Part shown: positions 9,656 to 20,439 of the stretch, one piece after another
Position numbering within the stretch: the first letter of the stretch is position 1
How the letters are laid out: each line of letters begins with the position of its first letter
From: Chara braunii
Taxonomy: Eukaryota; Streptophyta; Charophyceae; Charales; Characeae
Reading direction: 5' to 3'
NCBI GenBank assembly: GCA_003427395.1
Contig: BFEA01000401.1
Coordinates: 94,468 to 134,178 of the forward strand
Length of the DNA: 39,711 nucleotides
Translations under genes and position numbers: made by a program
Notes under the pieces: model-generated
What the model was told of the DNA's origin: nothing
The model's database searches: none
What the model saw: only the letters and a program-made list of their open reading frames with translations

Positions 9656-10817
9656 GCATCTCCTTCCAGAAGAAGCGCTGCGACAGGGCTGCATACGACT
9701 TTAAGAACCCAAAGTGTTCGGGGGCATCATGACACTCTGACATCAGCAGTTTCCTGAGCCGCTGATCCCGGGGAATGCACAAGCGCTCCTCACCTCTGCT
9801 ATAGGTATACAGCAAGTCTGAACTCAGGGCATAGTCGGGTTCAGAGTTGGGATCCGCTTGCAGATTCCTGACTATGGGCCCAAAAGTCGGGTCCTGAGGC
9901 AGAAGACGACCAATGGTCTGACGGGTCTCCTCTCCAAAGGAGTGAGTAGAGGAGATCAATGCAAAAGAGTCAGGCCTACGAGAGAGGGCATCTGCTACCT
10001 TGTTGTAGCAGCCCTTCTTATGTTTCAGTTCAAAGTCAAACATGTCTATGAACTGAATATATCGTGCCAACTTATCGTTTAACTCTCCCTGGGACTTCAT
10101 CCACTGTAAGGTGGAGTGATCTGAGAAGATCTTGAAGTGTCTTCCTAGGAGAAAGTGCTTCCAATGTTTCAGTGCATAGACAACAACATATAACCCAGTC
10201 TCGTAGGTAGAGTCCTGAAGCTTTTGAGTCTTGATCTTCTTACTCATGAACTCTACTAGCCGTAGACCATTCCCATCATCTTGCCGAAGAACTGCCCCAA
10301 TGCCATACTGACTGGCGTCAGTGGTCAGGATGAATGGCAGAGTGGGGTTAGGCAACTTCAGCACGGGTGCACGAGTCAATGCCTTCTTGAGTCGTGTGAA
10401 GGCCAACTGACAGGGAAGGGACCAAAGAAAAGGAGTGTCTTTCTTTGTTAGGTTGGTCAAGGGTGCAACCACTGCAGAAAAGTTCCTGACAAACTTTCCG
10501 TAGTATGAGGCTAAACCTATGAACGACCTGACATCCCTCACTGTCTGTGGTTGTGGCCACTCCTGAATAGCAGCTATCTTGGCTGCTTCAGGATTCAGGC
10601 CATCTCCAGAGATTACGTGACCCAGATAAATGACAGAGGGAACTCCAAGGGAGGACTTCTCTCTGTTAATCTTATACTGGTTGTCGCATAACGATTGAAG
10701 GATCAAAGCCAAGTGCTCCGCATTTTCCCTGGCAGTTCTGCTGAATACCAGGATGTCGTCCAGGTAGACAACCATGCACTTGTCCAGGTAAGGCCTGAAG
10801 ATGCGGTGCATCTCCGT
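9656..10817 (-). pseudogene. pol: Ty3/gypsy RT palm/thumb, RNase H and integrase zinc domain
   Basis: It starts immediately after a TAG at 10818-10820. In order there is the RT active-site motif YLDD (10755-10766), YLGHVISGDG, the RT thumb (RSFIGLASYYGKFVRNF), then RNase H with TTDASQYGIGAVL, an EFMSKK region, TYETG, and FSDHSTLQWM with the later catalytic Asp. Next come ADALSRRPD and the start of the integrase zinc domain (HDAPEHFGFLKSYAAL). The zinc-binding Cys pair is reached only after a frameshift near 9655. All key RT and RNase H residues I can check are kept, so decay seems young. Confidence 0.93.
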
Positions 10818-10820
10818 CTA

Positions 10821-11616
10821 GAAGGTACCTGGGGTATTGCAAAGTCCAAATGGCATGACCAGGAACTCGTAAGTACCATACCCAGTCTTGAAGGTTGTCT
10901 TATAGGCATCCTCCTCTGCCATCTCAATCTGGTGGTAGCCAGATTTGAGATCAACTTTGTTGAACACTGTGCAGCCTTGCACCATATCCAGCAGGTCATC
11001 GATCCTAGGAAGTGGCTCTGTACTCTTCCTAGTGATCTTGTTGAGACCCCTGTAGTTGATGCACATTCTGAATTCTCCATTCCCTTTCGGGACGAAGAGG
11101 ACTGGTGACCCAAATTCAGAAGTGCTCGGCCGTATCCAGCCTTTGCTGGTCAGGGTCTCAAGCTGCTTTCTGAGCTCCTCAAGCTCAGCAGGGGACATCC
11201 TGTAGATACGGCCCTTGGGAGGGACCGCTCCAGGTAGTAGCTTAATGTGATGCTTGGTTGGCCGATTGGGTAAACCAAAGGGCTCCTGCATCAGATCAGC
11301 ATACTGGTCCACCACCTGCTGTATCTCAGGAGGACAGGAAACAGTAGGAGCGGTTGTCTGCTTGACCAGAGCCAAGAACAGGCGCTCATGGTCGTACTGG
11401 CGTGAGAGAGCATAGAACTCCCTCGCTCTCAAACAGTAGCAACTGGTTTTAGGGTGGTGTTCAACAGCAATCATACATGGCTGATACACCCCCTGTCTGT
11501 TAGGTAGTTCAACCTTTGGGATCTGCCAGTCGATCCTTGGATTGACTGCCTTCAGCCACTGCATAGAGAACACCAGGTCAAAGGGTAAGTCAGGGAATAT
11601 AGAAGTTCAGACTGCA
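10821..11616 (-). pseudogene. pol: Ty3/gypsy protease end and RT N-terminus
   Basis: The minus-strand product begins with the end of the protease region (FSMQWLKAVNPRIDW), a linker, and the RT start (KHHIKLLPGAVPPKGRIYRM). RT blocks follow: LEELRKQLETL, SPVLFVPKGNGEFRMCINYR, PLPRIDDLLD, VFNKVDLKSGYHQI (catalytic Asp) and GTYEFLVMPFGL. It ends in a TAG at 10818-10820 where relatives have Gln, most simply CAG to TAG. Upstream gag and most of the protease are missing: at about 11616 the sequence joins a LINE fragment in the same orientation. Confidence 0.92.
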
Positions 11617-11845
11617 CCATGTGAGCGTCCGGCCTGTCTGTTCCAGGTGTGTACGATCCATTAGCCAGTCATTAGTGGGGAGGCAGCGGTGTTCTATCTG
11701 CCACTGTAACGAGGCCAGCTTTGCCGGCCTGGACCGCATGAGGGTGAACCACCGAATGGGGCGGATGGCGCCGGCCCCCACATTCAAGTGAGACTTCCAG
11801 CGGTCGTTTGTAACTTTGTATTGCAATTCTACACAACATTTTTTT
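11617..11845 (-). pseudogene. LINE ORF2 zinc-finger fragment
   Basis: About 75 codons on the minus strand match the other LINE C-termini here: LASLQWQIEHRCLPTNDWL, then MDRTHLEQTGRTLTWC. It breaks off after the first zinc-finger Cys, where Ty3 sequence begins. It has neither an RT nor an A-tail of its own. The abrupt join to Ty3 suggests a deletion or template-switch event. Confidence 0.75.
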
Positions 11846-11862
11846 TTCCCGGAATTTGTTGA

Positions 11863-12059
11863 TTTTTTTTTATTTTATTTTTTTTTTTGCGCTGGGGCTG
11901 CCCAGAACCCTGCCCGGGGGTCATGCCCGGGCGTGTACCCGGGCATAAGTTGAGTGCCCGGACGACCGGAAAAACAGCCTTGACAACTTCCACAAATGCT
12001 ATGGCCCTATCAGAAACCTCCACCGACGTGGCCATATTCACCAGACCTCTCGCCCCCAA
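11863..12059 (-). repeat. A-tailed GC-rich repeat
   Basis: On the minus strand, GC-rich DNA with repeated CCCGGG words (GCCCGGGTACACGCCCGGGC forms a hairpin) runs into an A-rich tail, seen on plus as T-rich at 11863-11888. It looks like a retroposed sequence. Family not identified. Confidence 0.45.
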
Positions 12060-12265
12060 CAGGCTGAGTTACAAGGTTGTGCCACCTTGCCCCCGCTCCG
12101 GCCAGTGTCGCTCTAGCTTCGGCCCTCCGTTGGCCACTGGAAATGCCCCCCAAAGCAGTCCCCCGCATCTATCCACCAGGCGCCGCGCCCCCCAGTAGGC
12201 TGGGTTATAGGGTTGTGCCTCCTTAACCCGGCTCCGCCCAGTGTTGCTCTGGCATCGGTTACCCG
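12060..12265 (+). repeat. GC-rich dimer repeat (copy 2)
   Basis: Two diverged units at 12061 and 12197 (about 136 bp apart) share AGGCTG.GTTA, GGTTGTGCC, a CC-rich stretch and GCTC..GCCAGTGT.GCTCT. Related to the pair at 2575-2770. Confidence 0.55.
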
Positions 12266-12867
12266 CGAGTCACTGAATCTAACAGCCCCGGCTAAGCGTC
12301 AGCTGAGCTGCCAGGTATCCCCTCTTTTCTACAGAGTGCTCAAGAAAATAAAAGCATCCCCACAACCCCTTTTTAAGAAACAATTAGACCCTTGTGATTT
12401 CCATACATGCAATTATGTGCAAATACAACTGCAATGAACCGTAGCTCTTCAGCACACGTACACCTTCAAGACTGAGCAAAAAACAAGATCAGACCATTCC
12501 AAATGAATACCCTAACAGACCAAACAAAAGCCACACTCTGCACTTCCCACCGTCATGACTGAGGGAGGGGCATAAATATTATTTATTGAAGATGTTGGTT
12601 ACTATTGGTGCCGTTTTATATTGATCCAGCACCACCTTCCCTTCTGGTTATCTTTGTCACTGGTTTGTACTACTCCAGGAAAGATCTTCAACCACTTTAG
12701 GAGTGAGGTTCTGGTGCCCATCCTGACTTTGCCCTTTGCATTTGCTGATAAGACTGAAAGTAATGGCATCTAGTCTTTTCTCTACCTCTGTCCTAGTTCT
12801 GTCATGGTCAGAACAAGCAGTTACATCTGGTGTTTCTCAGGGAAAGGTAAATGTCTTTCAGTTTGTC
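12266..12867. other. no recognisable gene
   Basis: Only short open frames. The last part is the flank of the LTR fragment starting at 12868. Confidence 0.5.
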
Positions 12868-13580
12868 TGTTATGATCTTGTTCAGTTCATAATGCAAAAG
12901 ATGAGACAATGTCCTCCATTGCAACTCAAATAGAAGAAGAAGGAGGCAGAGGAAGAAGAAGAAGTGACGAGAGAGGAAGAAGAAGAAAAACATAAGTCGG
13001 AACCAATGTTATCTCCCTCCTTATCTCGCCACCATCATCTTCCCCCTCCGTCACCTCCAACATCTTCATGAATGAACCAGAATCAATTTCCAATTGTTCC
13101 CCCTTACTGCCAGCCTTGGACAGAGCTCTCCTTTAGCTCACTTCACCTTCGTTCTACCTTGTTATGGCTACTGGCTATGACAGAACATCCAAGGTTACCC
13201 AAGATTTTCAGAGGACAACACAAATACTCTCACGCCTTCTCCCTAAAATTCTGCCAAGCCTATCCTCTCTGGATGAAGTCCATGACCAACTGGTACCCCT
13301 TCAGTGGCCCTCCTGATGCAGCACCAACCATGGAGATGAAGATGTAAGTTCATCATAGCCGAAAGTGATTTTTCTTATTGGTTCCCACCTCCTTTCTCGT
13401 CCCTCAACCTTTCTACTCTCCGTAGCCTGGCTAGAGACATCCTCACCTCCCCAGCCCGGGGCTACTAATTCCTCCCCCTACTCCTCCATAGCCATGGAGG
13501 TCCTCTCCTACACCCTCCAGCTCCAGCTTCAACCTTCAGGAGCTCCACCAGCGTCTCCCTCTTGGCAGAGCAACAACATG
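12868..13580 (-). mobile_element. partial LTR (family C, copy 1)
   Basis: On plus it begins TGTTATGATCTTGTTCA, close to the ends of the copies at 23809 (TGCTATGATCCTG) and, reversed, at 23172 (TGTTACGATCCTGG). An AAG-rich tract and CGGAACCAATGTTATCTCC follow. The similarity to 23809-24185 resumes with CCATAGCCATGG and a C/T-rich segment up to ATGACT at about 13580, where it stops. The other end of the LTR is missing and the DNA passes within about 50 bp into Ty3 integrase sequence. It is probably the 3' LTR remnant of the adjacent Ty3 copy, joined by deletion. Confidence 0.6.
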
Positions 13581-13632
13581 ACTATCAGGTACATGAGCGG
13601 AGTGCTCCTTGCTCCGGATGACATAGTTTTCT

Positions 13633-15179
13633 CTAAGGAATGACCATTAGATATTTAGAGAAGTGATCGAAACAGACCATGACATGTGAAAACCCTTTCT
13701 CGCTTACCTTGCTCCTGTCCCTGAAATCAATAGAGATAGATTGACTACCACCATCACGGATAGGTAGCAAAACAGACCAAGTGGCTGCTGCTGGTGGATC
13801 TTGATCCGCTGACAAACTTAAATACTTCTCACAAATTTATTTCTTCACACCAAACCATGTTAACTTGCATAGGTGGTAACTATAAAGGCAAAGCGGGATC
13901 AACCATGTACAGGATAGGACGACTAGATAAGGCGATCTCGCATGCATCAGTCCATAAAAAAGGTAGCCTGCTTGCTGGTCATGCAAATGAGTGGATGTGC
14001 AATAGCAGGAAAATTAGGCACAAGTTTGCGATAATATGAGGCCATACCAAGAAAAGATCATAGATCATGCACATTTGAGGTCAAGAATTAATGGCCGCTA
14101 TGCTTGTTGCCTTTGGCTCAAGGCCTGCAGCAGAAATCTGGTGTCCAAGATAACGACGATCTCCTTCCCAAACTCAGATTTCTCCAAGTTGAGGTGAAGT
14201 TTCTCCTCCCTCAAGATGGTCAGTACTTTCTTCAGATGTTGTTTCGCTCCTCCATAGGCTTACTGAATCGTTACTATGTGTTGTCGAGGTAGATAACAAC
14301 AAACCTGTTGAGCAGTTTCCAGAATACCTGGTCCATGATGTTCTGGAAAGTGGCTGGTGTGCTTGTGTGACTGAAGGGCATGACAATAAATTCATACAGT
14401 CCACTTCGTGTCTTGAACAGATTTTTGTGTTGGCAGGATCGACGTCAATCTGGTGATAGCTAGAGTTGAGATCAATCTTGGAGAACCCCTTACAACCAAT
14501 AGCTGCGTCAAGGAGATTGTCAATTTGTGGCAAAGGAGGTGTTCGTCTGGGTGATGCGGTTAAAAGCTCAACGATCAATGCACATACAAAGCTTACCAAG
14601 CTTCTTGGGAACAAAAAGAACAGGGGCTCCATATTCAAATTGACTGGGTCTGGTGCATCCCTTAACAAGCAATTCCTCAATCTGATTTTGTAGTTCCTCC
14701 AGTTCAATCGGCCTAATTCAGTAGACAGTACTAGACACACCCCCTAGGAGGCAGACTGTTAGGAAGAACCTCAATCTCGTGCTTGACAGACCTTTGTGGT
14801 ACTCCAATCTGCAGGCGCATCTAGATTCTGGTTCAGCAAAGACTTCAAATTAGGTTAAATTTGTGTTTCTACATCAGAGTTATATGTAGTGGACGAGGCA
14901 GTAGCTGGGTCAGCCTGGGTGTTTAATTAAAGCTAAGTATAATAGTATATGCCTTCCTTCCTACCATTCTTTCTTCACTGTCTGCAAATTGCTGACGCAT
15001 CTCAGGCGGTTGAGATTCAAAGAAGGGTTCATGCGACAGGATATCATGCAGCTTACCTTCAAATCCTTGATTGTGAATCGGGAATCTTGCCAATAGGTGG
15101 CATATCCATCAGCACGTAACCATCCCAACCCAATTTCAACATCAAACGGACATTCCTCCATCACTTAGTAGTTCAAGGA
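13633..15179 (-). pseudogene. pol: second Ty3/gypsy pol, heavily decayed
   Basis: Minus-strand pieces appear in pol order: protease end (FDVEIGLGWLRADG, near 15120), RT start (ELQNQIEELLVKGCTRPS), APVLFVPK and MCIDR, FSKIDLNSSYHQIDV, and YEFIVMPF. The active site reads YLDN instead of YLDD, so a catalytic Asp is lost. A short RNase H start (WTDACEIA) follows and then a jump to integrase (ISIDFRDRSK, VMVCFDHFSKYLMVIP). The rest of RNase H, the integrase zinc domain and everything after the first core motif are gone. Many stops and frameshifts. Clearly older than the copy at 8.4-11.6 kb. Confidence 0.85.
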
Positions 15180-15308
15180 GTGAGTGAGTTGAGAAGCTGG
15201 CTTAGCAACCAGTCCAGATGTCGGTGCAGGCTGTTGTTCTGGTCCTGTAGTAGAGATTATTGATAAACTCCCTAAGCCTTTTTTTAATTTTTTTTATTTT
15301 TTTTTTTT
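15180..15308. repeat. T-rich tract bordering family B
   Basis: About 30 bp of T-rich DNA (15279-15308) stand directly before family B. The copy at 39294 also has a homopolymer at this border, so the tract may be part of the repeat or of its insertion site. Confidence 0.5.
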
Positions 15309-16417
15309 CCCGAATGCAAGGAATATGAGTGGGAACGATGTACAGAAAGCCAAGTTGCGAAATCACACAGATGTCCAAGTAGTCCTGTACAAGCAGAGAG
15401 CACAAATGCACCGAGAATCCATCCAAATAAGAGCAATACAATGAAGTCATGAGCCAATGTTCAAGCCCTCAGGCCACACCAACACAGTATCCAAAGTCGC
15501 TCCTCTCTTTCTGGCGCCCAGCGCCCAGCCTACACTACTCGACTATCCTACCCACATCGGCATTCTCGCAGCGGGCTCACTTCGACTCTTGAAGACCAAT
15601 GTACAGGATGTCAACACCATAGCCGACCTCTCTCATGTACCAGGTATGTATCTCGTCTCCCCTCATCAGACCCTGTCCACCCACACTCGCCTTCTTCCTG
15701 AAGACCACCGATCACCCTCTTACCCCCCCTAGCGCCCTGCAGCCCGGCTATGGCTGCTAGCGCTCCACTGCCCAGCAGTGCCCCTCTTCACCTCACAAGC
15801 ACCCGCACCCTGGCCGCTAACGTAGCATGCAGCGTCTCGCACAGCAACGCAGCAGCGTGACCGCATTGCCTGCACGGCCCAGAATGCCCTGGCTGCCCTC
15901 CTTCCTATATGGAAGTGGCAGCCTCTGCTTGGCTACATGTGACCTGGCTGGGAAGCTTCCAGTAGCTTCCGGTCGGGCCCCAGTACCTGCGCCCAGGCCC
16001 AGTGCTACAGTTGAGGGCCTGGGCCCTTTACAGTTGGACACGGCCTGAGTCTCCAGACTTGGGCCGTTTGCTGCATTTGCACAGGACCCGGGGTATGTAC
16101 ACCGACAGTGCTGCTTTTGCGTAGGCCTGTAGCCACTTCGTGATGTATCGGCCCTGCATTGTGTGTGTGTGCCCAGGCGCAACTGCCATGGCCTGGGCCA
16201 AACTGTACGACGCAGCTTAGGGAGGCTCACGCGTCCACTCAACCAACTGACGGGCTGTAACAGCCTGAGTACCCACATATATGAAAAATGTTGAATTTTG
16301 GCCTCTAGTGAATTTTCAGGTGCGCCTTCACTTAGGGTGGGCACTTGGCTTGCTGGGGGCCTCTGCCCAGAACATGTGCATGTCTGATAAGAGCCCCGCA
16401 AGGGCTCATTCCTCGCA
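15309..16417 (+). repeat. repeat family B, longest copy
   Basis: This matches 38283-39294 (minus) through most of its length. Shared words include GCAAGGAATATGAG, CCAAATAAGAG, CCAATGTT, a GC hairpin (CTGGCGC-CCA-GCGCCCAG near 15515), CAGGTATGT (15641-15649), CCTATATGGAA, GAAGCTTCC.GT.GGGCCCCAG-like DNA and CGCCTTCACTTAGGG. It carries CCATAGCC at 15617 and GGCTATGG at 15746. Long open frames on either strand are composition effects. It is probably part of an LTR retroelement (LTR or leader), but terminal TG/CA and a target duplication were not found. Confidence 0.6.
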
Positions 16418-16840
16418 CTAAGCATGTTTTTGGTTCCCCGTAAGCTTAAAACATTCACGCACAAAATGATTTGATTTCGTACAATGCAAAAAAAACCCTG
16501 CAATCCATGTGTGGTTGCCATGCCTCTGGAGTGGTCTTAAGATGCTCCCAAGGCCTGCTTTGTTTTGTACCAAGGTGTAGGGGAATCTTCACCCCTTGCA
16601 AGAGTTGTTTGAACTTCTCGGTGGATTTTAAATGTGCAAAGTTGTGCATCCTCTTGCTCGTTGACACCATTAGTCTTGGAGGTGCCCTCTCCGTTGAGTC
16701 CAGCCCCTTGGATGGATAATCCCAAGTCTGGGTCCTAGTCAGAGGCAGAGCCCTCCTCTAGCAATAGCCATGTTGTACCCCACGAGACGGTTTTGCCATT
16801 GAGGATGGCTTCTGGCCAAACACCCTTCTGGATATTCTGG
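16418..16840. other. unassigned stretch with minus-strand open frames
   Basis: Minus-strand frames at 16455-16725 (71 and 62 codons, overlapping) have mixed composition but match nothing I know. They could be decayed LINE ORF1 or chance. Confidence 0.4.
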
Positions 16841-16966
16841 GACGCTGGACCCGGTTTCCAGTTTTTTATCCTCCTGGCCGAAGTAAGGTAATGTCCCTGT
16901 TTTTTTTCCAAAGAGAACGCTGGACCTGGTTTCCAGAAGGTGATGCTCCCACCAATAGATTGGAGC
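16841..16966 (+). repeat. two copies of the two-hairpin retroelement tail motif
   Basis: The first copy (16841-16861) has only hairpin 1, GCTGGA...TCCAG. The second (16916-16966) has a looser hairpin 1 (GCTGGACCTGGTTTCCAG) and hairpin 2 GCTCC...GGAGC, with CCAATAGATTGG inside. A T-run (16972-16990) follows, unlike the A-runs after the copies at 2.3 and 20.3 kb. Confidence 0.6.
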
Positions 16967-16990
16967 CTTTGTTTTTTTTTTTTTTTTTTT

Positions 16991-17295
16991 AATTGGAAAA
17001 AAAAGATATGTGCTCAAGAGACTGGTGCGCCTTGTTCTTTGTTGCCCCTAGCTCGATAAGGGCGAGCGTGCAAGATAACCCAATCCTTTTGTTTGTGGGT
17101 GGTGAGCTGGCGAAATAATGAAAGAGGGGCTGCACTCCACACAACCTCTAACCCCTGAATCTCTGTGATTTCGAGGTCCGGTGTGGCAAAGGGTTGGGAT
17201 GCCCTGTAGGGCAGGGTCTGCATATTGCTATTCTGTCGTCGCTTACCTAAGTCTTCGATCGCCCTTCAGGCTGTGACAGCCTTATGACGATCCTC
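16991..17295. other. no recognisable gene
   Basis: Only short open frames, ending at the T-run that marks the probable 3' end of the minus-strand LINE. Confidence 0.5.
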
Positions 17296-18160
17296 TTTTT
17301 TTCCTTCTTTTTTTTTTTTTTTTTTTTTTCAAAACATACATTACATTGAAGAACCACACACGCTTCCTTCGGTCTGGCCGAAGGACCCCTGAGCAGCATT
17401 GATTGCTCCACCTTGGTGGAGGATTGACTGTCAGCTTGCCGTGCTACACTCTTTCCTCGCAGACCTGGAACCCAGATCTGTCAAATAAGTCTATTCCTTC
17501 TAGAAAGAGGTCGCCCCTTGTCAAGCTAGCGGGTGAACACCCATTTATCCATCTTTCTCATGAGCCACAGCCTCCCCTGTCCCTTCTTACCTGCCCTCCC
17601 CTTTTCTACATGTCACTAAAACCCTAGACCCTAAACCCTCGTTCGCTAACCAACACCAGCACCCTTTTGATTCTTCGGCAACTTGCTCGTTCTCCTTGAG
17701 TGATATGCAATCCTCTCTTTCACTGTAGCCTTGGGTCTCATCTGCTCGTCTCTGAAATGTCTCATCGTCGTAGCAGACGTTGGTCTCCCTCGGGGGAGGT
17801 CTGGTCCGGATACGTTCTGCCCATCCACAGTTGTCCGTTGCTGGTAGTTCCTTCCTAAATTGAGTTGCGCCAGTCTTTTTCAGCAAATGCAGTCCTCTCT
17901 TAGCTCTGCTGTTTTACCGCTTATCCGTCTGGTCCTGCTTAGTCTCAGTCTCGCCTTCCTTTGTTGTTCCTCGTCCCCTGTCCAGGATTAGTTGGTCTTT
18001 CGCCGCCTCTTTATGATTCATTAGAATCTTTTCTCATTCCTCTTGAGTAATGTTCCGTGCTCTCCTTCAGTATATCGTGAACCACTTTCGTTCCTCTCTG
18101 AACTGTCTCTCCGTTGCCGCAGCCATTGGTCTCCCTTGTGGCAGTTTGGTCAGAGTGTGT
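17296..18160 (-). repeat. LINE 3' region with A-tail and tandem duplication
   Basis: The T-run at 17296-17329 is the likely minus-strand A-tail of the LINE whose coding part lies above. Inside the region, 17690-17990 and 18037-18335 are two diverged copies about 346 bp apart. Shared words are CTTGAGT, TTGGTCTCCCT, GAGT.G.GCCAGTCTTT and CTCAGTCTCGCCTTC, in the same order and spacing. The upper copy overlaps the end of the LINE reading frame, so the duplication copied coding sequence into the 3' untranslated part. Confidence 0.65.
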
Positions 18161-18161
18161 T

Positions 18162-20212
18162 TTACCCGCCCACCGTTGTTTGTTGCATGTAGCCCCTCCC
18201 TGGATTTGAGTCGTGCCAGTCTTTGCAACAGATGCGGTCTTCTCTTAGGTCCGCCACTTTGCCATTTACCAGCCAAGTTCTGCTGAAGCTCAGTCTCGCC
18301 TTCTTTTGTTGGTCCTCATCCTCTGTCCATGATTGTTTGATTCTCCGCCATCTGCAGAGGATTTCAGCTTGTATCATCGTTTTTGTCTCGGCCCAAACCT
18401 TCTCGCGTGAATTGGCCACTCCTTCAATCGCCCTGCTGCATCTTTCCTTCCATATGATCCATAGCGTCACCTTCCTTATGATTCCGAACCAAATTCTTTC
18501 TGCCTTCTGAAACTGCTCAGGACTGTCAGTCAGGAGGAGAAGTTGGATGGGTTGTTCAGGGAAAGGGGTCGGGAATGGGGAGTCCCATAGTGCCGAGGCT
18601 CTTGCCCAATAGTCCGTCGCCTCCCTGTACTATATCCTCTACCACTACTTCTGTGCAGACCGTGCACTGATCGGAACTGTTGGGGTCTGAACCCTTTCGT
18701 CTAATGTGCAGCCATTGGTTTACCGGTAGTGCCGCATAGGCGATTAGCCATTGAAGGCTTCTAATTTTAATTGGTCTGATAGACTTGAACTTCTTCCACT
18801 GGATCTGAGCGAGTTTGTCTGCCTCCTGTCCCAATAGAGTCTGCCATCTTTTCTTGATGATGGGGTCAGGGTCTTTGGTTTTGATCAACAATCTGTATCC
18901 CAGTTTGACTGTATATTCATGAATTGGGATTTTGGATTTGATGTTCTTAGTTTTATCAGGCATCCACGCCCACTCAGCTGGGTCAAACTCCAAGTTATGA
19001 ATCGCTGTGTCAGGTCTGAAGATTAATTTTGGCCAGGAACCAAGGACTCTCACCTTTCTGAGTAGGAAGAAGTCTATGACTTCTGATTCTACTCCGCTGT
19101 TGACAATGGCCGGCATGCTGGTAGTGGACCAGGAAACCGGAAAAGAGAGGAAGGTAGCCTTAGTGGGCGAGTTTTGTTGCATGTGAGAGAACTGAAAGGC
19201 TCTGAAAGGAGTCGTTTCTTGTACCAGAAGCCCCCACTCTCGGGGTTTCCAAGGTGCAGCTTCATTCAATATGGCCTTCCATTCTTGTGGGATAAGATTG
19301 AGGATATATTGGAGATTAGGTCCTCGTTTATGGCATCCTTTCAGTTGGGAGTTGATCTCTTGTTCCATCTTCCATTTTTTTTTCTCCTCATTCCACAGGT
19401 GGGTGACTTTCCATATGCCGTTTTTGACCCAGGAGAGCCATGTGTGTTCCAGGGGGAGGGGCTTGTCATTCTCATTTGTTACCCATTGATTCCCGAAGAG
19501 TGGTTGTCTGAGTACTTCATCCTTGGATCTAGGTCTATTAGATTTGCTAGGCATTATTCTTCTCCAAATTCGGAGTAGCGCTGACCAGTATGGAGTAGGA
19601 GGTCTGTAACCCTCTAGTCCTTCATCCCTCCTTCGATTCCTTCGCCCTGTAGTCATAACCCATTCCTTATTCATTACCCAGAACAACCCTGACATGTCTT
19701 CTGGCGAAGGTGCCGGGGCCAAGGCTCTGATACTATCCAAGGCTAGTTTATCCCATGCGGCTTAGATTTGCTAGGCATTATTCTTCTCCAAATTCGGAGT
19801 AGCGCTGACCAGTATGGGGTAGGAGGTCTGTAACCCTCTAGTCCTTCATCCCTCCTTCGATTCCTTCGCCCTGTAGTCATAACCCATTCCTTATTCATTA
19901 CCCAGAACAGCCCTGCCATGTCTTCTGGCGAAGGTGCCGGGGCCAAGGCTCTGACACTATCCAAGGCTAGTTTATCCCATGCGGTGTCAGGATTCATCAG
20001 GAGTTTAATAATCCATTTGGTCTGTAGGGCTTTCGTCTCCGTTCCAGGGTCTATAATTCCTAGACCTCCCCTCTGCGGACTTCTTGTGACATAATGCCAG
20101 GCAATCTTGGGTATGCCATTTTCTTTGTTAGGGTCTCCTGACCAGAGATAGGACCTGGCTTTTTGATTCAGCTCTTTGATAGAGCTATCCGGAAATGTCC
20201 AGATTTTTCCTT
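18162..20212 (-). pseudogene. LINE ORF2 C-terminal half (RT thumb to zinc finger)
   Basis: It begins inside the RT thumb region (KELNQKARSYLWSG, then PKIAWHYVT and GGLGIIDP, a classic plant LINE signature). A long linker follows, then the zinc-finger region (KIRSLQWLIAYAALPVNQWL, CTVC, VEDIV). A frameshift near 18615 moves the rest to another frame, ending with TLWIIWKERCSRAIEG. RT active-site motifs and the endonuclease are missing, so the copy is 5'-truncated. A 223-bp direct duplication (19538-19760 and 19762-19984) shifts the frame. The sequence group resembles the LINE at 34.5-36.5 kb more than those at 4 and 28 kb. Confidence 0.85.
19538..19984. repeat. 223-bp tandem duplication inside the LINE
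   Basis: Copies at 19538-19760 and 19762-19984 differ at about four positions and are separated by a single C. The offset of 224 is not a multiple of three and breaks the frame. This is a recent local event compared with the rest of the decay; an assembly artefact is possible but the differences argue against a simple misjoin. Confidence 0.92.
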
Positions 20213-20400
20213 TTTTTTTCTTTTCTTTCTTTTTCTTTTTTTTTGGGAAAAAAATTAAAACAACACCAGCTATTACAGCTAGAAGTGATGGTAGGAGCAT
20301 GCACTCCTAGCTGTTTCACTGGTGGTTCCGATCCATTGGTGGGGAGCCTCACCTGCTGGAAAGCGGGTCCAGTGTTCCCAATAATACAATTCAGATCATG
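20213..20400 (-). repeat. A-tailed retroelement end with two-hairpin motif (copy 4)
   Basis: On the minus strand the motif at 20324-20379 (hairpin 1 CTGGA...TCCAG, hairpin 2 weakened to GCTCC...GGAAC) is followed by about 75 bp and then an A-rich tail (T-rich on plus, 20213-20244). It abuts the truncated start of the LINE, so one was probably inserted next to the other. Confidence 0.55.
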
Positions 20401-20439
20401 TACATGAAAGTGAGTGGGATAGAGAACGCCTCTTCATCA

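Noticed and set aside
10695-11113. Open frames of about 137 codons overlapping the Ty3 RT on plus and in another minus frame
   Set aside because: They are shadows of the RT frame, which has clear conserved motifs.
15817-16521. 234-codon minus-strand open frame
   Set aside because: It lies in repeat family B, is not kept in the other copies, and shows no family signature.
16841-16990. Retroelement 3' end with normal A-tail orientation
   Set aside because: The hairpin motif is on plus but is followed by a T-run rather than an A-run, so the orientation logic of the other copies does not hold here.
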